A stretch of 64,000 nucleotides of DNA from Protonemura montana (Eukaryota; Arthropoda; Insecta; Plecoptera; Nemouridae). The notes below the pieces were generated by a model. The model was not told where the DNA came from. It did not search any database and saw nothing but the letters and a program-made list of their open reading frames with translations. Shown one piece after another: positions 11,476-22,552 of the stretch. Position 1 is the stretch's first letter, and every line of letters starts with the position of its first letter. Position numbers and translations under genes: made by a program. The stretch lies in assembly GCA_947568835.1 (NCBI GenBank), contig OX387607.1, forward strand, positions 11,423,701 to 11,487,700, read 5' to 3'.

Positions 11476-12204
11476 TTTGTCTTTAAATGTTAGTTATAGT
11501 TAGTTGGTACCAAACATTTCACGGCAACATCAAACAAGTCATGGCCACAGTCCCCCAAGCCCCCACCCTGCACCCGTTGGTTGCTGGGCGACGAGTAGAG
11601 ACAAGAAGTGCATGTTTGGTGAACACTCGATCATCGGCCTGGCAGTGTTTGCCTCTGACATCAATCAATTAGCCCGTGGAGTTCTCTAATTGCCAAACAT
11701 CATTACATGCCCACGTTGCCATGGGGAAGTCTCCCGTTAACGCCGACCAAACCGTTCGGTAATTAGCGATTGCGGATTCGGTCGCGGCCTGCGCGCTTTG
11801 ATGCAGAAGAAATTCTCTGCGTTCGTTTGATGTCGACTGGATCTCTTTTGCGGTCAATTGCTCGCGTTGAAAATAGAGCTGCGTTTTTTTTTTGCAGATG
11901 GCAGCGTTGGTTCTTAATTGGTACCATTGATTTTAGAAATTCGTTCATTACGAATTTTTGTCGAAAAAAATATCAATTCGGACTTATGAGTCGGTTTAAA
12001 TGGGAATAAACCTCATTAAAAACTCTTTTTGATTGCTGAATACACAGTTTTTTTTTCCGTTAAATAAATATTGACCCCTGAGCCATATGCTGAGTTGTCA
12101 TAATAACAGTTCGTTATTTTATAGAACAAAAGTTATCAATTCTGAAGAGAATTGTGACACAAAGGATGCATGTGACACAATGCATTGTAGATAAAGTGTT
12201 TAGG

Positions 12205-12853
12205 AGGGGTCTTACCTAGAGCGGCCATTTGACAGTGTTACCATGGTGCTACATATTTCGACCGGCTGTATAATATAATCCTAGCCTAGAGTGTACATTT
12301 TCAACAGTGTCAGGGTTTGTTGATATCTGCACCTCTAGGATCAACACTAGGAACAAAGATAATCTAAAATGACACGCCTAGAACTAGAACCTAGAACTGT
12401 ATAAGAAAGAACCAATGTATACAGGCAGAAGGTTTTTTTAACAAACTACCAATAAAAATTTGGTATTTTAAAAACTTACATTTGTTACTTATCGTGTTTA
12501 TATTCAAAACCACCCATAAATAGGGGCTAAAAACGATGATTCCCAAGGTTAATTTTTATAAAAATGTTGTGCCCTTGTTCAGTGATTTGTCCTTAAGATC
12601 TCCTGCAAAATTCAGCTTGACATTTTTTTTATCCAACCTAAACCCTAAAACCCCCGTACAATAAAGCATAATGGGAGACAAAGCAACCAATTGCATGAAG
12701 CGTTACTGATGTCAGAGTCACTGAATTAGAATTGCCGCTAATTAAAACTGCCGCTCTAGGTCGGGGTTACTGTCTGGTGCTATGGTGGTGATAGTTAGCA
12801 CGGTGCTACTGACAGTAATACTAGGGCTAAAATGATCGCTCTAGGAACAGCCC
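12205..12853 (+). mobile_element. Diverged foldback-MITE copy
   Basis: The left end has CCTAGAGCGGCCATTTGAC and ACCATGGTGCTAC. The right end is an imperfect inverted match ending CGATCGCTCTAGGAAC-type sequence. The internal part holds AACCAATTGCATGAAGCG and CCGCTCTAGGTCGGGGTTAC, both shared with 16746-17359. A central stretch of about 300 bp (12360-12655) has no counterpart that I could recognise. Confidence 0.55.
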
Positions 12854-13435
12854 TTATGGCTATTTAGGTTTAAATTGATTTGATAAAATTTTGTTTTTCG
12901 ATGAAATTCTATGTGAAAGCAATCTTTCCAAAATTGGTTCGCTGCACTTTTCGCTTTTATATTTAAGAGTATTTTTGCTATGGCTATAAGACTCGTTAAA
13001 GTTGATTTCCTAGCCTGGATTAAACACAACTTAAGGCAAAGTTTTGCTTGATATTTCGGTCCACAAACCATGTTGTAGGCAGTGATTATTTTGGGCGTAC
13101 GCTCACGTACGAGCCACGTACCCACATTTTCTCAGATCACTCATTCCGGGAAAAGTACGGTCTTCTCTACATTTAAATTCAAGAAAACATTTTTTTTTTT
13201 TATGTGTTGGTGAATATTTTATATGGAAATGGCATTCAGAAGAACGTTGGTAAATTCACAGAATCTTATCATTCTAAAAAATAAATGCCAAATACGCTAG
13301 CTAATTATTTTAACTACGCAAAGCGATAGCAAGGCTTAGCTCAGGCAACGCTACCCTTTGTCAGGCAGCACTGACAAACCATAGCGAGAGTATAGAAATT
13401 GCTTCCATGTTTTTCGCCTTTTGGCACAGCTTCTT

Positions 13436-13454
13436 CCCCCCCCCCCCCCCCCCC
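13436..13454 (+). repeat. Oligo-C tract (19 C)
   Basis: Uninterrupted run of cytosines followed by TCCCTAACC. Confidence 0.95.
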
Positions 13455-13640
13455 TCCCTAACCACCCTAGAAAACACACGATCTAGAACAGCACCTGAAT
13501 TCAATTGAGAGCGTACCCATCTTTTTCGTTACAAATTAACCACTGATTGTAGGGAAATTTGATGTTTCAATTTTAAATTAAAGTTTCCTATCAAAACACT
13601 TGCGAGCAAAAACTCAACAAGTATTCTTGGTTCCTGGTTC

Positions 13641-13667
13641 AGGTATTCCAGGTATTCCAGGTATTCC
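13641..13667 (+). repeat. 9-bp tandem repeat (AGGTATTCC)3
   Basis: Three exact units of AGGTATTCC, flanked by degenerate TTCCTGGTTC and ATTCCAGG half-units. Confidence 0.85.
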
Positions 13668-16600
13668 TGGTTCTAGCCTCTTTATAGCTGATTCCAGGTT
13701 TTGTGGTTATGTGAAAAGATAGCTGTAGAAGTATTATCCACGCTTTGGTCGTTTTGGATAAAGGTTTGTAACACCTGCTGGTTTCTCTCGCTTTCAATAT
13801 AAAAACTTTTTCGAGAAATAAAAATTTGAATTCCTTTTTAAAAAATGTATAGCGTAATAGTTTCCTGCTTCCAAAGCATTTAACGAGACTAAATCAACCG
13901 ATAAAAGTCATTTGAAATAACGTTGCGTCATTAAATCTTTCAGAAAATTTGTGGCGAAATTACTTTTAAAAGTGTATGGTTTTTAACTTAATCAACCAAT
14001 TTGATTCCTTTTACTGTAATTTTTTAGAAACTTCGAAAATAAAATATGCTACCAAGCAAACGAAATTTAACCGTAAATTATTTTTACTCGAGTTAGCCAC
14101 GGAGATTATTAGAACACCTGATTGAGCTTCTCAATTCTGTTTTATTAAATATAAACAGAGAAAGATTTAATCTGAATTACCCTAAAACACTAGATTTTAC
14201 ATTGTGTTGTAAATCTAATGATTTTTTCACATACAATTTTCTGATTAAATACTAGTTCACCTTGCAAATGGCCATTATCAAAATATTCAATTGATACCAT
14301 TTATAATTTAGCGATCAAAAAATTTAAGTAACTCTAACTGCAAGTGTCGGTATAACCACGGTCTCCTTGGGACGCGAATTCAACGAGTTTTGAATTTCGT
14401 CCGCTCTGAGCCTCGGTATTGATTGCCGAAAAACAGACACGAGCGCGCACTGCGGGGTGGACCCAGGTCCCTGACCCACTGCCAACTGGGCGCAAAAGTC
14501 ACCAGAGATCGCCAGGGTTTTGGAAAATGCTTGCAATGCGTTTGTCTTTATCGGCTGTTCAGAGAAAGAGATATGGCAGGCTCGAGACGAGAAATCACGA
14601 CATCGAGGACTTGTTGCACAAAGGTTTTCAAACTTTCGTAGCTATATTTTCACAAAACTTTGGCTACGATAATTAACGTTCGCGCGGTGGATTAAAAAAA
14701 AAATCTTTTTCAATCCGTTTGTAGGAAAAGTATATATTTTTTTTTAATCATAACTGTTGGAGCGTTTTTATTGAAATTGCTTGGCTGTAAACTTAATTTC
14801 CCGTGAAACTACTGCCCTAAAAAAAACACGTCTACTGAAATTGACGTTTTAATTCATTGGGTTATAAATTCTCGACTATAACTGCGGTCTTAACAAACGA
14901 ACTGCTACCACGCTACTACTTCTCTTATCTCTGTGGTGAATTGTTGTCACCAGTAAGTTTGCAGTCATTTTGCTAAAGATGGCCTCTCTCATTAGTCAAA
15001 CCAAACCATTGTCTCTGAAACCAGCGTTAGAATCCTGTCAAGCAAGAACTTTGCGCTATTCGTTGTTGTTTTCTATGTGAATGAACGAATACGCGTGCGT
15101 GCGCGTGTGACGCGTTACGTTCGGCGACGCGTTTTGGTACGTATTGGGAGAAGGGTTCCGACGAGAAACCGCGAAATTGATCAAACGCGCCGACCGAGGA
15201 CACGGCTTCCTCGATGTTGACATAGTAAGGTAAACACTGGGTGCTGACGACAGGGTAACGGCGAGCTCGATCTCCTTGAACACTAACCAAGACTCATCGT
15301 ACATTTGTTTTCCTGTATCTCACAGTAACCATGGTAACGGGGTTTAATTTATAGCACAGATGGTCTTATAGTTGTCCTTTAACAAAAGCTGTAAATTGGT
15401 TTTCAAGGGCAACCGCGTGGTTACCCAGTTTTCGCGGGGCTCTTGTATTGCATGCTAATGTCACTCATATCAGTTGCATGTGCAGTGGATGAAATGATTG
15501 AAATACAAAATAAAAACATAAATAAGACATAATACATTCCACGCTCTCCGTACAACTACAGGAAATCAGGGAAAACAAAATGTATTTGAAAGTAAGTCTA
15601 AGGTTTCTTCAAAGATAATTAATTTTACATGATAAAGCACAGAAGTGTTATTTTGAAGTCTTAGTGCCTAGATTGAAACATATCTACGATTCAGAATTCA
15701 TATTTTGCGATCCTGGTCGATGGTCGATACTTTGTGATTGAACCAGTTTGACCTACTTTTGTTACTATAAGAAAGTTTTGCAAAAATGGTTTTAAACCAT
15801 AAATTATAAAAAAAGCAAAAAAAAATACCACAGTTTGTGATCCATGATGTTTGTTACCATGGCGAACGCGCCCATATATTTCCCTACTGAATCACACGGC
15901 AGCAAACTTCCTTTTAAATTACAATTCAGACTTTTCAAACCGTTCGGGGAGTTATTGTTTTTCCGCTGCTCCTCGCAGAACGCGCCATCCATTAGCACGA
16001 TCACGATACGGGCCGTGTGCCGGCAACGCAGTCAGACTTCTTCACCGACGCCCGGCCATTCAACTGGTATCTCTTACCGGCCACGTAAATCCACAGGAGA
16101 TTTACGACCGAAAAGTTTTGAACTACGTTTTTTTTTTTCGCTGGCTAGAAAAGAAACGTTGAACACAGTGCAGCGTTGGGCGAAAAGTAGTTTTCCCAAC
16201 TGGCGCTCCGTTGCTATATTCACCTCCGCTCCCTCCTATCCCTGCCACCTTTAAAAAAAATGTGCGAATTAAAACAAAGTTTCCACGGCACGCCGGTGTT
16301 TTTTCAATTTTGAGTCTCCGAGGGGCTGTGATGTCCGCACGTCTGTCTGCATAACCAAGGCTGTGGTGAAACAGATTTTGTTGCTACGTTGTTACTATTT
16401 TGTTTTCATAGTTTAGCTGTCAGTCACATTTTGTAACTAAGCGCTTCGTCGAGTTAATATCGGTGCGTTTGCCTGTTCACGAATGCTTCTTGAAGGCGGC
16501 CGGCGAAACGGGCAACAGACGTATTAAGCTTTTACTAAGTAGAGTTAGATGAAACTTGTCGGGACTTAGAAACCCGAAGCGCATGGCACGGTAAGAAAGT

Positions 16601-16745
16601 TTTTAAAGGAACACAATATCGAATGCCTGTCTTGAGAAAATTATTAAATAATACCCGCAAGTGTCTAGGGAAGCTGTTCTGACGTGCAACGAGCTTTTCT
16701 TAACTAGTCGTCACAGTCGTGACGTGATCTTGTATGTTTTGGGGG

Positions 16746-17359
16746 TTGGACCAAGAGTGGTCATTCGGTAGTGGTATCAAGTTGCTATATTGAACGACCA
16801 GTGGCATTAAATAACCCCAAACGCATGTGCATTTTTAAGCAGTGCGTCCGATTTTATGGCGGTGCTACGATGGTAGTATTATCAAGAAGGCATACTGGGT
16901 TTCAGTTGATCATCACAGTGCGGTGAGGACAAAGCAAACAATTGCATGAAGCGTTACTGAAGTCAGACTCACTGAAAATGGTGCTTATAAATACCGCCGC
17001 TCTAGGTCGGGGTTGCTGCTTGGTGCTATGGATGTGCAAGTGAGCACGGTGCTACTGACAGTAATACCAGGGTTACGAAATTTTGAGTAAGATACCTGGA
17101 CCATTTCTAATCGCTCTGGCTTCAGTAACGCTTCATGCAATTGGTTGCTTTGTCCTCACTGCACTGTGATGGTCAACTGAAATCTAGTATACCTTCTTGA
17201 TAATTATGCCGTCGTTGAACCATTGTTGCTAGTGGTCATGAAATCAACAGACTAGCATTGTTGAAATGTGCCACTCTAGGTCTGGGTTTTGAATACGGCC
17301 GGTGGTATTATTTAGCACCGTGGTAGCACCGTCAAATGACCGCTCTAGGAAAGGTCCAA
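16746..17359 (+). mobile_element. Foldback-type MITE, best copy (614 bp)
   Basis: The outer ends are TTGGACC and GGTCCAA. Inside them lie AGAGTGGTCATTCGGTAG-type and CAAATGACCGCTCTAGG-type arms that pair imperfectly. A second inner pair is strong: AAACAATTGCATGAAGCG near 16940 is inverted as CGCTTCATGCAATTGGTTG-type sequence near 17130, each extending through the TCAGTTGA and ACCTTCTTGATAAT blocks. The element could therefore fold along nearly its whole length. It has no coding capacity, so it would depend on a transposase from elsewhere. Relatives lie at 7.2, 11.4 and 12.2-12.9 kb. Confidence 0.75.
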
Positions 17360-18354
17360 TGGTGTAGCATATAATTCATTCTTCTCGCAATTAAAGTTCT
17401 GATACGCTTCAGTGCAGCGTGTTCTATGATTCGTGTTGCATGCCACTCAATTGCATTTCAAATGCAACTAGGTTGGTGCTTACGCGAGAATCACTGCAGA
17501 CTTGAAACACGCAATTGTTATTTTATGTGTCTAGGCTTGCAAAGCGTTGTTCAATGTATTTTTTTGTTTTCATAATTTCCTTTATAGTTTGGTCTCTAGG
17601 CAACGCAGTTTCTTTGAGTTTTTTTAGTTTTATTTTAAAGGTTTTAATTATACTGGCAGAAAATCTGTAGATACTTGGGTACGCAATAAGAAGCCTTTTC
17701 TCATTCAAATGAAGAATGATTTTGTTAAATAAGTGAAGCGATCGTTATCATCAAAAATATTATTAAAATTGACTTGACTCGAATGAAACATTAGCCAGAT
17801 ATATTATTTCTACATTTCTGCTGACCAAATTATAGCCGGTCCAGTACCTATGTATGACATTTTTTAGAAAAATATAAATTTTTACAAGTTTTTTTTTTTG
17901 TAGAAATTGCTGCAAGGTGTATTGCAAAATTGTAGTTTCATTTGTTTGTTTTTCACATTTATTCAGATTTTTTTTTTTTGAAAAGTTGAAAACTTTATAA
18001 AAACGCCTATAGAACGACACAAAACGTTTTAAATCTTGAGAAGTTTTTTGCGTATTGGTCTTTGCCCTGGTTAACGATTTTTTCCATTTTTAGAAAAAAC
18101 TTAGTATCATCCCATTTCTGAAGCACCATTAAAATTACAAAAAAAAAACTTCAATCAAGGTCAGCAATTACGTTGATACGCATATCAATTAAACGATTTA
18201 TAGCGTACGGAACATCGACACAGTTTTGTTTTGTCGGGAGGGGCACCAATAGATTTTTCTTAAACAATAGAAGAAACAAAGAAAAAGTTACGAACGGTAG
18301 TAGGGTTCTTAATAATAAAATACCCCGCGCATTGCAAGCGTTTGCAATTTAAAT

Positions 18355-18428
18355 AAGATTTCAGCTCAATTGGTTAGAGCAACACCCGCGATAGGTGAAG
18401 ATCGGGGTGCGAGTCCCCGTTTGGGCAT
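18355..18428 (+). pseudogene. tRNA-like relic
   Basis: Contains an A-box/D-arm-like AGCTCAATTGGTTAGAGC, a four-pair anticodon stem (CACC with GGTG) and a perfect 5-bp T stem, CGGGG and CCCCG, enclosing TGCGAGT. The 5' acceptor strand does not pair with the 3' TTTGGGC, and the anticodon loop has G at the invariant T33. It is therefore either a pseudogene or a tRNA-derived SINE fragment truncated at the 5' end. Confidence 0.6.
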
Positions 18429-18659
18429 CAATTTTTAAGATTTAGTAGTGACAAGTGTTCATAATAATAATATATTTTTGCAAATTCGAATGTCGAGGGC
18501 TGAAAATCATGGTCAACTGTCAAGAAAATAAACTTTAATAAAACGACCGTCGTACATAAAAATGCAGTAGTATTGGACAGTATTAGGAACTTAGTCACTT
18601 TACGTAAAGCCCATCTCAGCAAAAAATCATTCCAACCCCAAAAAGCACGGCTACCCTAG

Positions 18660-19470
18660 TAACTTTCACGTCTCACGGTTGGCACCGACGCCTGCACCAC
18701 GACGCCGACGCCAACCCCTTCGACGCCGACGCTCTGGCGACCACGACGCCGTCGTTCGACGTCGAGGCGCGGCCCAGTAGTGTCGACGGCCGCGTCGAAG
18801 CACCACGTCATGACGTCGAGCGTCGCCTCCACTCGTCGCCGTCGGCGTCGGCGTCGCGACGCCCATGATGGCAAGCACGCGTTGGTCTGAGGCGTCGGCC
18901 CGCGCCAATACCAATGAGAAACCCGTGTCGTTGATCGACGATGATACCGTGACAGGCATTGGGTAACCTCTCCGGGCCGCGATGACAAAGTGTAGCCAGA
19001 GGTTCGTCGCGATGTCATTGAATTGACGCGAACGTTGTGTGTACAGAGTGCGGCAACCTCCCTCGAGGTCGCTTAGCTTTAGAATTGACATTCAATTTTT
19101 TTGCGCCTAAGGGTAAGGAAAAAAGCAAAATTCTTGGATAGTGGACTATAATTCTCGGTGTCGCCGAGATGCAAGATGGGGTGGACGCTTGTCGAGCTCG
19201 GGCCGGGTGCGTAACCTAGTGCGTGTCGCGAGTGCGTGTGTTTTTGTGCGTGCGCCGCGCCAGGCCGGATGCTCGATGACCCGCTGGTGAGTGGCGGCTG
19301 CAGTGCCGGAAGTCGAGCGGGCCATCGCGGTCTCTACGGGCCAGTGGGTGAGGTCGTCGGCACGGGCTTGGCGCCGTCGAGAGGGCCTAGACTTTCGCTC
19401 GTTTCGCTGCACGCCGAGGGGCGCCCTCAGCGGCCAACAGTCGTCTCTGGGCCTGGCATTTCCAGACAGG
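18660..19470. promoter_or_regulatory. CpG- and GC-rich island with CGACGCCGACG words
   Basis: An abrupt block of high GC in an AT-rich intron, dense in CpG and in variants of CGACGCCGACG and GTCGGCGTCGG. Long overlapping open frames occur on both strands, the longest on the - strand at 18666-19091, as expected of GC-rich sequence. None has a domain I know. It could be an unmethylated regulatory island, an alternative promoter, or a GC-rich repeat. Smaller patches of similar composition occur near 7.03, 23.3, 34.35 and 50.2 kb. Confidence 0.4.
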
Positions 19471-21755
19471 GTATTGCCGAAATTTTGTAAATTTCTCGAG
19501 AATATATTTGAATCATGCCTATAGTCGGACAGTACGGGTCAATTACGTACTTGAATTACGTACTTTAAAACTTGTTCATACGTAAAGAGCAATTTCTTCT
19601 AACCATTTTGTGACCTTAAAAAAACTCCCTAAAATTATCTACATTAATTTGTCAGTGTCTTTTTGAAGGCAATGAATTTTTACTACTGGTAGTCAACACA
19701 CCAACTCTTCTGCTAAGCTTTTTCTACTTTCCCAACCCGAAAATTGCCTGAACCTAAATGGACCAACTCTATCCCATTCCAAAACTCATCGAACTCATCG
19801 CTACTCTCCACATGTCAACCTCTCGCCGCGACGCACTCGAAACGACCGACGTGCGCGCCGACGGCGTCCCCAAATGCAAATGAGCAACTGGTAACGGCCT
19901 ACGTCATTCCAGTGCCCCCATCCCTTCTTCTACCCCTAAACTTTTGCTGCCGACCCTTTCCAAACGAATTGGGCTATTTTCTTCCCGCGCGTCGTTGGCT
20001 TTGGAGTCGGCGGAAATCGCAAACGACCCCGAGGATGTCAACACTTGTTGAATTATGCGTGTGTCGCTATGACAACGATTTGGGGCGTCGCTTTCCAGAA
20101 TTTTTCGACGTTCAAGCTTGTTGGGCTATCTGTGTTTGACCTGATTTCAATGCTTTCGCTCGCTTTGCTTCTCAAACCCATTCGATTTGTTGAGCGACAT
20201 GCCGGCACCAGGTCCACTCTCTGCTCCCTTTCAGATTTGACTAGCTCCTTGACCAGCCCGCTATTTCATTGATGCTGTATTAGAACGGTGGAACAGGGAT
20301 GAAGCCAACTTAGTGTGTCAAAAGAACAGGTCGAAGCGGTGTCCAGCTCTTGATGCTCTTGGACAGGAAACTACTTGCCGGCACCGGTTTCACCCTCTGC
20401 CGGTTTCACCGTTGCCACAGGGCACGTAATGCTCGTTAAACGCCGCCCACCAATATTTCATTCTCCTGCATATCGACATTTCAATTCTGATGGTTTGGTG
20501 AACGCTTTCTCAGAAACGTCGGCCAGAGTCTGCCAAGATTCGAACGTCGTTTTCGAGGAAACTATTAAATCTCCAGGGACCAGTCGCCCACTGCTTTGCG
20601 ATCGAGAACCACCACTTTATCAAGCCATTTGGGACAATTGCGACAATCCCAAGTAGAAATTTCGTTACTTTTTTGGGGGTGGAGGATTGCTAAGATATCG
20701 TGAGCATGTCAATAGGAATTATTTTTTCAAGATGAAAGTTTGCAAGCACGCTGAGAGCGAATAGTCCAGTGTTTTTTCGACGAAATTTGATGTCACACTC
20801 ACTAAATAAGCGAAACGTCACGCCACATTAAGAAAATGTCTGTCAAAGTGCGCGTTTGCTACGCTGCGAAATATTCGCACGAAAAACACGATCGCAAAGT
20901 TTTCCAGTGGAACTTTACAATATTTTCTGGTGGTTGCTTTCATTTTTATTCTTTTTTTTTGTATCCTTGTCTTGGCTGTCATGTCTTGTTTATAATCCGG
21001 CTTGAACAATTCTGCAACAAATCCAGATATTTAGCCTCTCAATGACGGATTCTTTTATTTGAATAAAAAGAGTCATATACCAGTTTGCATTTCGCTGATA
21101 GCTTCGTAAAGCTTGAAGTTTTGACCCAAGGTCTTAGCTGGATTTTCCATGGTGAGCTCATTAGACTACCTCACTTTACTAAACGATCACAGGTGACCAA
21201 GAAGGACCAACGATTGAAAATATATGCCGCAAAGTTGATGACAGATTTTTCGCTTAACATCTTACAAACTTTGACCCCACACCTAAAACATCTAGTCATG
21301 TATCTGTAACTCAAGCGGATATCAAGCAGATAAGATCTCTTCTTTTCCTCACTTCTAGAATGCCCCATTCGATATAATGTTTAGATACAGTTTCAATTCA
21401 AACTAGAATTCTGGTAATAAAAGCTGCAGACATTGAAAAGGTTTTACTATGGTAATAAATTCTTCCCATAAACTAGAACTATTTTAAACAAAGTCAAACT
21501 CCAGATAATGATTAACCTTCGAAAAATAAAAATCGGCCCATTGTTTGTTAGGATATATATATTTTTTAATAATTTATGGAAACGACGCAGCGTTCACCCA
21601 ATTTTGCTTACAGCACGAACTTCTCAACAGCGTCTTCTCATCGGAGCACAAGTCTCTCGTTTTCAGAGACGTCGCCCCTCTACCACGATGGTGATCTCCT
21701 TTAGCGCTATCTTCTCAGCGGCGTTCTCTAATCGACAACCTTTTTTTAATTTTAG

Positions 21756-22031
21756 AGCCGTCGCCGCTCTACGACAACCACCACTACCACGAAGAATGTC
21801 TCCGTTGCAACTCGTGCGGTCTGAACCTGACCGGGCCGAACCAAAAGCGTGCTAGACGCTTCAAGAACCAGATTCTGTGCGACCTCCACTTCGCCGACGT
21901 CGCCCTGATGGAGTGCAGCGATTTCATGCAGCAGCTGCGCAGCTTCAAGCCGCAGTCGCTCGGCTGCGCGGTGGCGCGACGCAAGAGCTCGACCACGCTT
22001 ATATTTCCGCTTCCGCCGCAGGCTTGCTCCG
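21756..22031 (+). CDS. Coding exon: distal half of a LIM zinc-binding domain plus a linker
   Basis: The acceptor follows a T-rich tract (TTTTTTTAATTTTAG) and the donor is GGTGAGTGAC. The exon is 276 bp, phase 1 at both ends, and encodes about 92 residues including the shared Glu. The LIM ligands are His12-X2-Cys15, Cys18-X2-Cys21 and Cys42-X2-His45 (HEECLRCNSCGLNL, then ILCDLH). LIM domains bind protein partners through two zinc fingers. This exon supplies the second half of finger one and all of finger two, but the first C-X2-C is not here or in the preceding identified exon. After the domain come LMECSDFMQQLRSFKPQSLG and a basic serine site (RRKSSTT) that resembles a target for basophilic kinases. 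GC content and codon use stand out from the flanks. Membership in the RapGAP gene rests on strand, phase and order. Confidence 0.8.
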
Positions 22032-22151
22032 GTGAGTGACCAATCGTTATGACATATGTTTTACCTTGGCTTGTTAGCGCTAAATAAAAACTGGAACTCC
22101 GCTGTCCATTTCAATCGGATATGAGATATTGATTAATAGCTTAATTAGCTG

Positions 22152-22552
22152 AGTAACGCACTTAATTGAGTAACGCACTGTTTTGACAACAAGTCTTGCA
22201 GCACTGGTCTAATGGCGTCAGTTAAATGCGTGGATGATGATGAAGATGATGATAAAACTAACCTATATTAGAACGAAATAGGTGAAACCTGGTGTCGGCA
22301 CGTTCCTACGTGCCTACTCCAAGGAGTAACCAGCTAACGTCGCATCTGAACATAGGTACAGCGCAAACAGCAGGATTCGTTAAGAAATCCATGCTCTTGA
22401 GAGATTGACGAGCATAGCATGTGAAGTTTCGTTACTCTAGCCAACCAACAAAACTGGTCATGTGTGTAATAGTCACTCATCCAATACCTGACCCGGCGCA
22501 ATGCTGCTAAACTTAGATAAAGTCACGAGAATCGGTGTTTCTAACACGCCAA
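22152..22552 (-). repeat. 5S-rRNA-derived SINE, full length
   Basis: The tail lies at the left (GTAACGCACTGTTTTGACAA, then GATGATGATGAAGATGATGA) and the body carries GGTGTCGGCACGTTCC. The 5S-like head lies at the right (AATAGTCACTCATCCAATAC, GCAATGCTGCTAAACTT, GAATCGGTGTTTC). It is one of the two most complete copies and serves as the reference order for the family. Confidence 0.78.

Larger units (their letters stand above)
165..21755 (+). other. Intron 1 of the RapGAP-like gene (21.6 kb)
   Basis: It runs from the GTGAGT donor at 165 to the AG at 21754-21755, which follows a T-rich tract. Contents: a 5S-derived SINE (245-585), an oligo-C tract (about 1186-1207), a DNA transposon (2139-5907), foldback-MITE pieces (7160-7390, 11375-11475, 12205-12853, 16746-17359), a tRNA relic (7548-7620), a 46-bp minisatellite (10159-10335), a 19-base C run (13436-13454), a second tRNA-like relic (18355-18428) and a CpG-rich island (18660-19470). 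The remainder is AT-rich sequence with short open frames lacking splice context or known domains. I could not identify a further coding exon, although one supplying the missing LIM cysteines may be hidden here. Confidence 0.55.

Noticed and set aside
18666..19091. 141-residue open frame on the - strand in the CpG-rich island
   Set aside because: The C-terminal third is an Arg-rich translation of CGACGC repeats, and the frame overlaps another long frame. The first half looks less biased, but I could not tie it to a family or to splice sites.
20375..20656. 93-residue open frame on the + strand shortly before the LIM exon
   Set aside because: It could be an exon by composition, but it has a stop, no splice donor in frame, and no C-X2-C that would complete the LIM domain.
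20971..21045. C-X2-C (CLGC) in an open frame at about 20.97 kb as the missing LIM cysteines
   Set aside because: It is followed by a hydrophobic stretch and an in-frame stop with no suitable donor, so it cannot be joined to the LIM exon in phase.
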